NCBI GenBank assembly: GCA_921293015.1
Contig: OV121083.1
Coordinates: forward strand, 26,218,908 to 26,282,907
Length of the DNA: 64,000 nt
Source: Phorcus lineatus
Lineage: Eukaryota; Mollusca; Gastropoda; Trochida; Trochidae
Direction: 5' to 3'
In this document: one piece after another, positions 1-11,696 of the stretch
How the letters are laid out: every line of letters begins with the position of its first letter
How positions within the stretch are numbered: position 1 is the first letter of the stretch
Translations under genes and position numbers: made by a program
Notes under the pieces: generated by a model
Seen by the model: only the letters and a program-made list of their open reading frames with translations
Told to the model about the DNA's origin: nothing
Databases searched by the model: none

Positions 1-1371
1 AAGCCCTATTTCACCCATTGAGTTAAATGATAATCAATTATATTCTCTTTTATGCTTACATTGCTGAGTTATAAGTCTAAAAGTAATATACAGTAATAGT
101 TCTATTTGTGATAAAAAAATAACTTCCTTCACATGTTTTATATAAGATTTATTAATAAAGAATCAGAAGATATCAATTCTATGTATTAAAAAGAAAGAAA
201 TTAACTTTTATGTCACTGTGATTACTTTTAAACCAAAATGTCAAAACTCAAATGTCACATTCATTTCAACTAGGAAGTAGCTTTTTTTAAAATGATCTAA
301 TGTCTTATTTCATGCTACAGTAGCAATAAATGCTCGTAAGTCTTGATGAGAGTATACCTTTCCAAAGATGAAAGACAAAAAGATTAGAATAAATGAGCAA
401 TGAATAGCTGTAACAAAGTCAGATTATCAATAAACACAAGAATCTCATTTTGCATAATTTTATTACCATCTATAAAATTAAAATCCATTTTAGGTATTTT
501 CTCTCAGCATATGTTGCATTTATAGATTTTTTATGAATGATCATATTCAAGAACTTTTAGAATAGATTATGCTTGTTATCATACTATTATATTTTCTAAT
601 TACGAGATGAAATGTATGTCGCATAAATTTGTTGATGTGAAGAGGCAATGATATTGCTGATCCACTTCTTTTAAATAATAGTTAGTACATTCATGTGTTT
701 ACACCAGAGTTATAATGATTTTAAAGTCATTTAAGAAAATGGAATAACAAGAAATGAAGAAAATATGTGAATAGAAATGATTTGAGAATAATGTGAGAAA
801 GTGAGAGTGATAATTTGTTATCAATAAATGATGATACAGAAGCAGTTATCCTTCTTCTTCTTCCTTCGACAAGTCTTCATCAATGAACTTCTTTATCTTA
901 ACATTTATGATTGTGATCAAAAACACAAACCATGTTCATATATATACTATAGCATTATTCTATACTTTATGATATCATTACTCCATAATTTGAAAAGAAA
1001 TTAGACCTGAACAGCAATTTCAGATAAAAACCATAAAAAAAACTTGGGAATAATTCATTTTGAGAGCATACAATCACCAAATGCATATGCAAATGAGAAA
1101 ATTAAATATGTCAGTTTGGGCGTTGATTTCACTGGAAATGTTGCTCGATTGGATTTTTTTCTTTTTTTTTTAAAGTGTGTTCTAAAAAGGAATCTCCCGT
1201 AATTTATTCAATTGTATAATATAAAGAAGTTGACAAATCAAAAACCATGGCCATTTCATTACCTTCATTATTGATATTAATTCTATCAGCTACAATCTTT
1301 TAATGTCAATGAACGTGTACTTTCCCTCTTTTATTTATTTTCCTTGAGAGCATATTAACTTTTACTTTCCA
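1..1371. other. AT-rich stretch with no supported feature
   Basis: I see no exon, RNA gene or repeat that I can name here. More of the LINE may extend leftward from 1372 in decayed form but I could not trace it. Confidence 0.6.
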
Positions 1372-1653
1372 ATGTTGGTATGGTTTCTTATCTATTGTCA
1401 ACAAGTCTCGCTTGGAAAAGGTTGTTCAAATTGCTGGGATATTCCCGGAGTTTCTATTAGAAATTTATCATATCTTTATGAAAAAGGAATTTTGAAATTA
1501 TCCCTAAAGATTGTGTCAGATCCGGATCATGTCTTATACAGGCAGTTTGTTAAGCTTCCTTCAGGAAGAAGATATTTATTACCCTGTTATAAAAGCAATA
1601 GAGGTAAAAATACATTCATTCCTTTCAGCGTTGGTCTGTTACATGATCTTTGA
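1372..1653 (+). pseudogene. LINE (non-LTR retrotransposon) ORF2 3' end, 5'-truncated
   Basis: The frame ends LYRQFVKLPSGRRYLLPC, then SNRGKNTFIPFSVGLL and a TGA at 1651-1653. The 'LPSGRR....(T/S)NR....FIP....LL' block is the C-terminal tail of CR1/L2-like reverse-transcriptase ORFs, seen again at 61.4-61.6 kb in this window. No reverse-transcriptase catalytic core is present upstream, so this is a 5'-truncated dead copy. Its 3' UTR runs to the (TTA)n tract. Confidence 0.7.
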
Positions 1654-1746
1654 ATTATTATAATGTGTTTGTTTATGTATCACATGTATGTTTCTGTCTG
1701 TTCAAGCTCTGTAATGATACAAACTGAATTCCTTTTGGGGTAATAA

Positions 1747-1827
<81 letters not shown>
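1654..1827 (+). repeat. LINE 3' UTR ending in a (TTA)n microsatellite
   Basis: After the stop the sequence runs to CCTTTTGGGGTAATAAA and then about 26 uninterrupted copies of TTA (about 1748-1827). The LINE at 61.4 kb ends CCTTTTGGGACAATAAA followed by (TTATC)n. The shared CCTTTTGGG..AATAAA end followed by short repeats marks the microsatellite as the element's own 3' tail. Confidence 0.75.
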
Positions 1828-4800
1828 TCAAGAAGTTTATCCACTGACTTCTTGATAAATATCATACACAAATAAAACACATGAAAAATCATTAAATGCT
1901 AAAAATAGATGGAGCGATTCTGCACATTGGAGTGCTGCACGCAACAGGTGTTTGGTTTCAATACAGGAATACTGATGGCTGTTTGGAACTCTTTTATGAT
2001 TGAGGTATCACTGGCTTGTGAACTCGCTTGCAATGCTCCTACTGCTTTCAGCCACGAACAGATATTAGAAGGAAGACAAGGAATTTTATGGATTATCAAC
2101 TTCTTTATTGTACTGATAGCGACGTTTCGGTATCAAACACACCTGTTTCATAACATTTTGTAAAAGAAATGTTATTTTCCTATGATTCTTGCATGGGCAT
2201 GTATGTATAAGTTACCATCCCTTAGCCATTGCTTTGGTAAACTGTGATCTGACTGATCATGATTTGATGTTATTGACATGATCCTGTAATTCAGATATAC
2301 ATGAATTTCAGATTCGCTAAAGTGCCTATTTCACGAATAGGTTACATGTTAGTTTGTAACTTGTGTAAAACTTTGTGTTAAAGACCATATGTTACAATCA
2401 AGAATTATTATTATTAGTAGAATATAATTATCATTTATACAGAGCGATCTTGGTTATCTCATATGCATGAACAAACACTGAAAATTTCTCACACAGATAA
2501 ACCAATTATGCACAAATACATTATTTAAACAGCTGAAGATAATAACGAGAGTTTATGACGAGTACATAAAAATCTCAGCACTTATTAGCTCATGAATTGT
2601 TATAAGCTTACATTCCAATTGAAAATCTGGGAGTCGAGAGAACAGCCATGAAATAATAAGCATAACGTATAAATGAATGTTTGAAGATATTGTTTACAAA
2701 TCAAGATAATCCAGTTATGAATGTTACCTACATTTCTTTTGGAAAGTTATATATCCAAATATGACTCCTATAAAGTAGATCTGAATGCAGTTCTTCATTA
2801 AATCTTGGGTGATATATCAAGCCCTTTTTACTTATTGAAGTTCAGTCTTACTGTTTTCAGGCTGCGACAAGGTGAAGTTTTACATCCAATCTTATCTACT
2901 ACAGGTCCGTATGAGTCAACCATAACCAAAACAAACAACAAAAATATAAATTTAACATAATGATGATATTCATAGATAATGTCAAATATCTTTTATTAAT
3001 TAAGCATTATCCGATATTATATTGATATCATCAAAAACAGACGCAAATGTCCCGGAAAATGACAACTTGACAACTGAATACATGTATCAATGTTCAAATC
3101 ATGAGTTATTAATCTCCACATCTTATATCAAAAAAGAAATAATTAAATATTACAATATCACAAAATGTATCTACCGGTACCTATCCAACCAAAACGAAGA
3201 GAAATTCATACAATTCTGGTCAACACTACATCTACTTTTTCGAAACTCGTAATCTAAGAGGTTTTCTTTTGTTATAACTCGATTCTAATGTGAATAAGTG
3301 GCTAAATCCTTTGGATTCATTTCCCAACAGTTGTAGGTATCTCTGCATTTTTGGTTTTCATATACATGTATACATATTATTTAAACCTAGTAACAGCTTG
3401 ATATTGATGTATAAATGAACAAATACTGTGCATGCCGAGTTTATGTATGAGAACCATGTGAAACGATGTAATGATGTCAAACTTTTTTATGTATGTCAAG
3501 CCTGTACGAAAAATATGGAAATAAAAAAAAAATCCAAAAAAAATCTCCACATTATTATCTCCCTATTTCAAATCCGAGGTTTAGTTGAAATTACCACTGA
3601 ACAATTCTAACCTTGAAAGCCACTATCACTGGCATTCAATGACCCAAATTAAAACAATTAGCCCACTGCTCTTTCAGAAAACAAAATGGAATTGTACTCC
3701 AGATCATGAAAATGATTCAGCGTTTCTTCAAAATAATATGTGAGAATTTATTTTCATTTCCAAGGAACAAAAACATTCAACAGATAAAGTTGCTGAGCTC
3801 TTGAAGAGATTAGAACCAAAGATTTCTGGATCAAGAGATACTCTGTAATTTTTATGAAATTTTGTTTGGATTTGATACACGCAAAAAAGAACAAATCTGC
3901 TTATTTAATGTAAAATTAGGTAACCTTAGTGCTATGTACAAGGATGTCACTATGGTTAACATTAGTGACGAGTTGGTTGTTTTTGCAACAGGCCCTGACA
4001 ACCCCCTCCTTGAATATTTACCCTCAAATGTCAAATATATGATAATTAATGATTATTAATGAAAATGAATCACACGTCCATTCCACACAAATAAACCTGT
4101 TTTTTGTCGATCAAACATTTCTTTAATCGGTACTTTTGTCCACTTTAGATAAATTTTCAAAATTACAATTGAAAATTTTGCGGTGCGACAGCTATGGTAT
4201 ATTTTCTGATTCATGATCAAAATTCAAGATGATGTATATCTTTAGATTGTCCTTAAAATGATATTTTCATCAAAGGTGATAATTTTTCTAAAAAAATAAC
4301 AACACTGATAACATATATATATATATATGCATACAACCCCGACAAAACACAGAGTACCTCTTCAGCCTGATTGTGCTGTCAATATAGAATAAGTAAGTAA
4401 ACTGACATCGACAGTATCACCTGACAGGTGTCATACATTTCTTTAATATGAGGTTTGCTGTCACTAATATTTGAGGATAAATATTAAGTTTTTACTTTTC
4501 TCAGCAAAGATCTATAAACGATCAGTGAAGTTGACATTATTAATCTAAAACAACGAACATGATTGATGATACATTATCAGGAGATAAACCTATCGTGTTT
4601 AAAAACCAGAGACATGGTATACTATTTAGCAATTAAAATTTAAAACTAAACCAAACGCTTCCTTTCAAATTGTTGATGAAGAGAAAAATCTCATCGTGCT
4701 TTATCAGCATATTTGAATCCGCAGAGCTCCTACAAAACCCTGATATTCATAAGGCCAAATCCCTTATATCGCTATTTATAACCAGTCAATGAAATGATTT

Positions 4801-5080
4801 GCATCCAACAAAAACTTCACCACCCTATAAATGGGCCGGTGAATTCAAGATATTTACTTCAAGTTCCTTGAATAAAGACATTTCATTGGTTGAAAATTTA
4901 CATGGTAACTATGGTCCTGAAAATACAGCTGTCAGCGATACAACAGATTTGGTATGATATATAAGCGTATTGAAGAAGCTCTGCTGGTATTAATATGCTG
5001 CTGGAGCAGGATGGAATTTAGGATTGACTACTTGCTAAATATAGGTTATCCTTTAATATCATCGCAGGTTAATTTATAAT
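1828..5080. other. AT-rich stretch with no supported gene
   Basis: Short open frames occur (for example 1909-2163, 3022-3252, 3862-4059) but none shows a known motif, matched splice sites or non-AT codon use. A short (AT)n run lies at 4313-4328. Confidence 0.6.
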
Positions 5081-5084
5081 TATA

Positions 5085-5261
5085 TGCCTGAACATAGGAA
5101 AAGATGTTTGCGCGGCGGCAGAAAGTGAGCGAATGAAGCGGGAAGCCGTTGGGTGAATGAAAGTGACGTCATTGGTAACTAAGTGACGTAGCAAGCGCGG
5201 AAGAAAAACCCGGTTCCCCGGTTCCCCGGGTCGATTGCGCAACAAAGCAAGGGTACCAGAA
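5085..5261 (+). promoter_or_regulatory. CpG-rich promoter-like island
   Basis: This stretch is clearly richer in G+C and CpG than its AT-rich surroundings (GCGCGGCGG, AAGCGCGG, tandem GGTTCCCC, TCGATTGCGC). It holds a perfect CRE octamer TGACGTCA (5164-5171) and a second TGACGT half-site 16 bases on. It leads straight into an ATG with a good donor nearby. It could be a promoter and 5' leader on the plus strand. Confidence 0.35.
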
Positions 5262-5279
5262 ATGGAAAATAAGAAAGAG
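5262..5279 (+). CDS. Possible first coding exon (MENKKE)
   Basis: ATGGAAAATAAGAAAGAG is followed at once by GTAAGTG, a near-consensus donor, directly downstream of the CpG-rich island. Six codons are too few to name a family, and no second exon was found on the plus strand before Asterix. It may be part of a gene with long introns, or chance. Confidence 0.25.
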
Positions 5280-6080
5280 GTAAGTGAAAGGTGCAATGGC
5301 TTTGATAAATACATTTAGTGTAAAGCACTAAATGAAATTATAATTTCTAATAAGTATTTAACACATTAACTATACTGGGGGTTTGAGATTATTTCCCAAA
5401 AGTGTGTTTTTAGTAATTAGCAAAATTATTCAGCATTCAATATTCAAGAAATAGAAAATATTCAAAATGGACAGATACTTATTGCAAGTTAGCCTTGTTT
5501 GAGAATAGACATGACAACACATGACCAAATTAATACCATATATAACATTATATATAAATATCAATCTCAACAAATGTAAAAGATCAAAGAATCCTTCCAA
5601 AAAGTGATATACCAAACAGATAGATTTGATAGTTTTCGTATTAAATGAGATCAAAGGTCTTATATGAGTGATAAGATATTAGACCTGTGTATCATGGCCT
5701 CAGTGCCGAGACAACATATACCAATTCCTGTTTTATAAGGAGAAATAATATATCATGGAAGTACTATATAGACCATACATCAAGGAACCTATGAGTCTAT
5801 TACCATCACAATACCATGGTTGTAATACAATACATATCCCAAAGCTCTACAGTTTAAGAACTGAGAATAAATATCACATAAAAAAATATATTATTTCTTA
5901 GATACCAACCTGTCATAAATATTACGTGAATGAAAGTCACAAACTCAGAGACTGTGAATTGTAGATAAAGTATAAGATATATATTTTCTGTTTTTCTAAT
6001 CACTGTTAACCTTTCTCAAACAGAATAAAAACTGAACTTTGTCAGATTATAAAGTTATTTGTTTAAAAATAAATTTTGTA

Positions 6081-6500
6081 AATAACATCGGGATACATTC
6101 CGGATACATCAATGTATCATGGACCTCACGATATAGATATCCTAATGTACTGTCTAAATGTGTTCTGTATCCATGCACTTGTATCCCATGGTCGACAATG
6201 CAAACATCGATACTATCAATGAATCGTCACACCTCTAAAGTCCACAGATAATAATTATGTTATATATGTGTGGATACATGTAAGTTAAACTTAAATTTTT
6301 AAAATAATATTGGGATATATTGTCTCTTGTGACGATACGTCGATGTATCATGGACCCTCACAATATAAAAAACCTTATATATTGTCTAAATGGGTTTTGC
6401 ACTGTTTTGCATGGTTTTGCACCGTTAGTAGAATGCAACATCGATACTACCGATGAATCATTTCATTACCAAAAGATATGCTCTAAAGACAAAACATACA
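6081..6500. repeat. Diverged direct tandem duplication, period ~222 bp
   Basis: Unit 1 starts at 6081 and unit 2 at 6303. Shared blocks in order: AATAAYATYGGGATAYAT, ATGTATCATGGACC, CACRATATA, TGTCTAAATG, AATGCAA.CATCGATACTA and GATGAATC. Each unit carries a GATACATCAATGTATC-like palindrome. Both are rich in GATAC/GTATC palindromic words. No coding capacity is visible. Confidence 0.65.
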
Positions 6501-7428
6501 TGCCAACAAGAAGGAGAAGTCAAAAAGTAAAACTAAAAACTATCCATATTCAAGATCAAAATAAAATAAAATAAAAGTATACAGGTTGACAGTTTTTACA
6601 TCATAAGTGATTTACAAAAACATGCAAGTTGATGGCCTAATATGGATACAATCATGAAGATGCCAAATGTTTCCATATATTCATTCTAACAGATCTCAAA
6701 AACCCAAAACATTTCAGATTTTCGATCAAAAACCTGACAGCTGTGAGATTATGAACATTCCAAGTGGATAGATTTTAAAATCAGATTATTTCCATATTCA
6801 CCAGAGTAATGTGTAAGGTGAGCATTTAAACAAAATTCAACTACATTCACACCACCAAAACAGAGGTCTCAAGGTAAAATCTAACCCATTTGGTTTTCTC
6901 ACCAACACATTTCTAATCAACAGACTTGAGAATAATAATCGACAAATCTTTTGTTAAAATTGTTCCAAAATTCAATAGACTCACCCACAGATTGCCTCGT
7001 TTCTCCTTTGGACATCTCCCATCGGAGAGAATCCATGAGGAAACACTTGGCTTCCCTCCATGATCTGATGAAGCTATTGATTCCCGTGTACTGAGGACAC
7101 AACTGATGCTGATACAATGCCAAATCTCATGATGGACCAACTTGTATCTTTCACCGACATTTCAAGTTCGGTAACCTCACGGTCCTACAGTGTCTAAAGA
7201 TGGCTATACATACAAAAACAAACATCTATGTCACTAAATATACTGTCTGATGATGGAAGGAGATGTATCTTTCAGTCAGAAAACTCATGTTCCAATAGTC
7301 TCAAAAGATAGCAGAACATACCACGGACCACCAGTCAGTAAGATATACTGCCAAATGTCATGATCTACCATGATGTATTTCCCACAGACAAAAAAGTCAT
7401 GATCCTTAGGAAAGACTCTCATAACTGC

Positions 7429-8063
7429 TTAAAGGGACACAGGTGAGGTGAGTTGGGGTTTTACGCCGCTTTCAAGATTTTTCACTTATATCGCGGCTGC
7501 TAGTATTATTGCAGGGAGAAAGCCCGCAACACCATTGTGGCTATGCATTGCGGTGAAACCTGCGAGCATCGGCTGATTTACAGGGACACAGAGAATGCTG
7601 TTGGAGTCAAATATGTCAAACTTCATACATGGTGTGAATTCATTGAGAAGTAGTAGTTGTTTCTGAAGATGACTATTTTGATGCTTGTCACTTCAGTAGA
7701 GTGAGAATAAACAGGTTAAGATTGTGATTTATGATCGAAAACCTAACAGTGGCGTGCGTCAATGCCTAAAAGGTAATTTTGGAAATTTATCGAATGCAGA
7801 CACAAAGACAAATATGGGTTTGAAGTATTTAGTAGGTCATTTGACTAGTATACATTTAAACAGCAATAAAATGTTCATTTCTTAACATTTTTATTGCTGT
7901 TTTTTAATAATCATTGAAAACAAGTAAATAACATTATTTTGATATTTTAAAGATGAGGATACAAGTATAGTGAGATGATTTGAACTTAACTTAGGGCATA
8001 TGGTATTTTGGTTCTTATCAAAGTCACATACAAAATAATGTAACATACTCTGTGTCACTTTAA
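7429..8063 (+). mobile_element. TTAA-flanked MITE (family T1), copy A, interrupted by a SINE
   Basis: Left end is TTAAAGGGACACAG, interrupted, then resumes AGGGACACAGAGAATGCTGTTGGAG at 7582. The right end is ACATACTCTGTGTCACTTTAA; its reverse complement is TTAAAGTGACACAGAGTATGT, matching the left terminal repeat. TTAA lies at both tips, as expected for piggyBac-type target use. Removing the 149 bases of SINE and duplicated target leaves about 486 bp. The interior shares phrases with other copies (ATTTATGATCGAAAAC, GGCGTGCGTCAATG). It has no transposase frame. Confidence 0.8.
7443..7581 (-). mobile_element. 5'-truncated tRNA-derived SINE, nested in MITE copy A
   Basis: The element is bounded by a perfect 10-bp target duplication AGGGACACAG (7433-7442 and 7582-7591). 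Its interior matches the fuller SINE at 10846-11130 (TATTGCAGGGAGAAAGCC, GTGGCTATGCATTG, GCGAGCATCG). On the minus strand the 3' end reads GGCGTAAAACCCCAACTCACC, a tail style common in molluscan SINEs. The tRNA head is missing. Confidence 0.8.
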
Positions 8064-8459
8064 GACATATGTGTTTTTCAATTGGATAACTGTCAAAGGT
8101 AATCCCAAGATGCGCCAACCTGTACCTTTTTTCAATTGGAAATACTTAGAATGATGGAGAATATTTGAAACACTCAGACATTTAAACGTATACAATATGC
8201 CACTCTAAGTGGACTCCACCGATGGCATCTGACAAAGATTCATCGCTCAATCTCATGATGCACAAACACTTTCCACCAACACCTTCCATATACAATGGAA
8301 GTCATGAACTAATGGTTTTTAAACACAGAAGACTGGTAAAAATAGATTCAACAAAGATGTTTGTCACCCAGATTAATTGTCTAATTTCCTGATAGAAGAA
8401 TACATATCTTCATCATTTTCATCTTAGAAGAAGATCAAGTCATATCTTCCTACAATGTT

Positions 8460-8690
8460 TTTCTTCGATCACATTCAGAGCTAGAAATAGAGAAGCCAGA
8501 CTGGACACAAACAAACTTAGTTGTGCAATCAGCATCGCAGTTTCAAATGTTACGATTTAAAAAGGCTCAGTCATTTGCATATGCTTTGGGAAAACTAGAA
8601 TTTATTGAACTGTGCAACATTGACACTAGTCCTTTTGATAGAAAGGGTCATATAAAATGGCAGCTGTATCATGGTATAAGCCTTGGTGAC
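8460..8690 (+). repeat. Dispersed repeat R3, copy 1 (host of a hAT-like MITE)
   Basis: This sequence is related to 27285-27530 and to 20535-20780. Shared blocks include GCTTTGGGAAAACTAGAAT and ATCATGGTATAAGCCTTGGTGAC. At the latter the 27.5-kb copy runs on without a break, but here a MITE starts immediately. I cannot assign the repeat to a named class. Confidence 0.6.
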
Positions 8691-9105
8691 TAAGGGTGCG
8701 AGGTATTATCGGTATATCGGTATATTGCAATACAGAAACAAGACAATATGTACCGGTACACTCTTTTGAATATATCCAATATATCGGAGGTTTTGAAATT
8801 TACAATTTCCGTGTCAAATTGCAGAAAAACGTAACAAATGAATGAATTTATTGAGGGTTGTTACACTAATTTTAAAATTTCAAAGTGAAAATAGCACATA
8901 CATGTTCACTGAATTATCTCTCTTTACTAAATGATGAGTCAGTTGAGCATTGATCACTGTTCTAAATACTGTTATTTAGTCAAGAGAAGATAGAAAAACT
9001 AAAATATGAAAACTACCAATATATTGCAATACGTATTGAAATATTGCAATACGCTTTTCTGTATCGTAATATATTGCAATACAGAAAGGAGGAGTGATAC
9101 CCATC
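8691..9105. mobile_element. hAT-like MITE (family H1), copy 1
   Basis: Left end TAAGGGTGCGAGGTATTATCGG; right end GGAGTGATACCCATC, the reverse complement of the GATGGGTAT inner terminal repeat. Both ends share runs of TATATTGCAATACAGAAA. It is about 415 bp with no coding capacity. Here the last bases (CCTTA) and the right-hand target copy are missing, unlike the two other copies. Confidence 0.75.
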
Positions 9106-9340
9106 AACAAACAAGTTTTCAATGAGCATGGGGCATTCTCAGGGTATTTTTGTAGCTAAAGTCTGATTACAATCAACCATGTTCGAAAGGAAATTTTGTT
9201 TGATTACAGCCTTTACCGGGATACACACTCGATCAATTAGAGCTACACTGCACAAAAATCTGGGAACAGTTCATTATAGTCATATGTAAAGACGTAAGTT
9301 CAATTTAACAATCACAAGGGCTATTTAAGTTTTAGTGGGG

Positions 9341-10040
9341 TTATATCCCAAAGGTACATGATTCTAGTGAGAGTGAGTATGTTTTACCCTGAGACAAAAT
9401 GGCACATAAATGGTAAGAAAACATGCACCTAAACAGGCTGTTATTAGACTGTGTGGAGAGGAGTTTCTTTCCTGGTAGGGTTATATCCCAAAGGTACATG
9501 GTTCTAGTCCGAGTGAGTATGTTTTACCTTGAGACAAAATGGCACATAAATGGTAAGAAAACATGCACCTAAACAGGCTGTTATTAGACTGTGTGGAGAG
9601 GAGTTTCTTTCCTGGTAGGGTTATATCCCAAAGGTACATGATTCTAGTGAGAGTGAGTATGTTTTACCCTGAGACAAAATGGCACATAAATGGTAAGAAA
9701 ACATGCACCTAAACAGGCTGTTATTAGACTGTGTGGAGAGGAGTTTCTTTCCTGGTAGGGTTATATCCCAAAGGTACATGGTTCTAGTCCGAGTGAGTAT
9801 GTTTTACCTTGAGACAAAATGGCACATAAATGGTAAGAAAACATGCACCTAAACAGGCTGTTATTAGACTGTGTGGAGAGGAGTTTCTTTCCTGGTAGGG
9901 TTATATCCCAAAGGTACATGATTCTAGTGAGAGTGAATACGATTTACCCTGAGACAAAATGGCACTTAAATGGTAACAAAACATGCATCTAAACAGGCTG
10001 CCATTAGACTGTTTGGGGAGGAGTTTCTTTCCTGGTAGCG
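9341..10040. repeat. Five-unit 140-bp tandem array with A-B-A-B-A' order
   Basis: The phrase TTATATCCCAAAGGTACATG recurs at 9341, 9481, 9621, 9761 and 9901, exactly 140 bp apart. Units 1 and 3 share ATTCTAGTGAGAG and TTTTACCCT. Units 2 and 4 share GTTCTAGTCCGAG and TTTTACCTT. Unit 5 is A-like with about ten extra changes. Units end TTTCTTTCCTGGTAG. The dimeric 280-bp period shows that an A-B pair was copied as a block. There are no spacers, so it is not a CRISPR. No gene is seen in it. Confidence 0.95.
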
Positions 10041-10845
10041 GAAATATTTGTAAAAATTGTATTCCCCAAACACTGATAATTCTATTCAGACTGATTGTAT
10101 ACACAGATGTAAAATAAACCACATGTATCTTTGACATTGAGATGCCAAAGAATTGTTCATGAAGGCAAATGTTACCATAGCATGTGTATCCCTATTTAGA
10201 AGTGACTTGTTACTTCATCAATATTGCTTGAATAATTCATTAGTTTGCAAACTCTAGCACATCGGTTTTCATGACATTTGAAGCTTTATCATTCATTATT
10301 TGGATGTGACCTTTGTTGGTGATTACTTTTCACTTGTACTCGTTTGTCTTCAGGTAAAATAAAATCCCAATCTAAAACCCTTTATACCTGCAAGTTTACT
10401 TTCATCAGATTCAGTATTAGATTTTTTATAGTAAGATTTATAACAGTTGAAATCAAAATTAAAATCAAAGCACAAGTCATTTACAAGGACATCTATGATC
10501 AAATGATCAAACAAAAATCTCTGATGGTAAGCCTATTACATTGCACAATGGTAAAATCTGAAAATGTGTAAGGTTTTCATAAAACAAAAACTGTCCATAC
10601 TGATGAAATAATTAAAAGTGACAATCAAGCCATTAATAACTGACTTATTGTAATTTAATTTTAATAATCAGTTCAATGGTAATGTATTGAAGAAAGAAAT
10701 AATTATAACTTACTAAACTGCATTAATCATCTACCATGAATTAGGTAATTTTATCGATCTAGTCTAATACTGCAAAGTAATTAAAATATAGTGTTAAGAG
10801 ATTGATCGAAGCTATCTATTAATTACAACTTTTATCATTATCACT

Positions 10846-11130
10846 GATTTGGGGTTTAACAGCACTTTCATTTGTATTTCACTTACGCCACAGCTGCTAG
10901 GATTATTGCAGGGAGAAAGCCTGCAAAGCTATTGTGGCTATGCATTGTGGTGAATAATGCGAGCATCGACTGGAACCATCACACCATCGGTGGTACTGCA
11001 CTGACATTCAGTGCAACATTGCACCCAATCGTAATGCAGACAAAGTTGCTGAGCCCCTGGCAAAATTCCAACCCCAGACCTCTTGATCCAAAGGGCTACC
11101 ACTGGGCTATCCCGCTCCAGTTACAAGTTG
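10846..11130 (-). mobile_element. tRNA-derived SINE, near full length
   Basis: On the minus strand the head reads GAGCGGGATAGCCCAGTGG (box A, TRGCNNAGYNGG, satisfied by TAGCCCAGTGG) then TCTGGGGTTGGAATT in the place of box B (GGTTCGANNCC, decayed). The body is followed by the tail ending GTTAAACCCC near 10853. The 3' half matches the SINE at 7443-7581. This head sequence is a type common in molluscan genomes. Its box B is degenerate, so it is probably not transcribed. Confidence 0.75.
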
Positions 11131-11696
11131 AATGGTTGAGTGAGTAAGTAATTCTTCAGCAACGGTTAAAGCAATATTTCAATCATTAGCAGCTTTGTCT
11201 ACATAATAAGTTTAAAACAGAATATGAATTAATTCTCATAGTCTACATTCTGTAGCATTATTTATTAAACACTGCATTGTTTATGTTTACCACCAACACC
11301 GTCTATATTGACAAATTGAATATTTTTGACAGCTGTGCAAAGTGATACTGGAAACGTGTGATGACAGAGAATACATAATACATCAATTATTCCTAAAGCA
11401 AACATATCAATCCTAAGAAACTGCATTGATATGTATCTTTATGTTATAACAACTGAATTTAAATTAATCAATAGTTTCAAACTATTTCAAATGACCAATT
11501 CAATAAAGTGAATAATTCATGAGTAGCAACTGTCATTGGCTCTGTAGCTCATACTTTTTGATGTAGAAGATCATAACACATAGTTATACAGGTGAAATAC
11601 ATCACCAAAATTGTCCAAAAGGACTTACACAAAATTAATCAAACAATATAATGTTGCTTAAATCCTGAAATTAGCTGATAGGGAGAAACTCTTTTA

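Noticed and set aside
1680..1892. Open frame with a long run of isoleucine
   Set aside because: It is a translation of the (TTA)n microsatellite on the opposite strand.
3022..3252. 76-codon open frame
   Set aside because: AT-driven composition, no recognisable motif and no splice context.
9341..10040. CRISPR-like direct repeats
   Set aside because: Units abut without spacers, are 140 bp long and lie in a eukaryotic genome; it is a tandem satellite.
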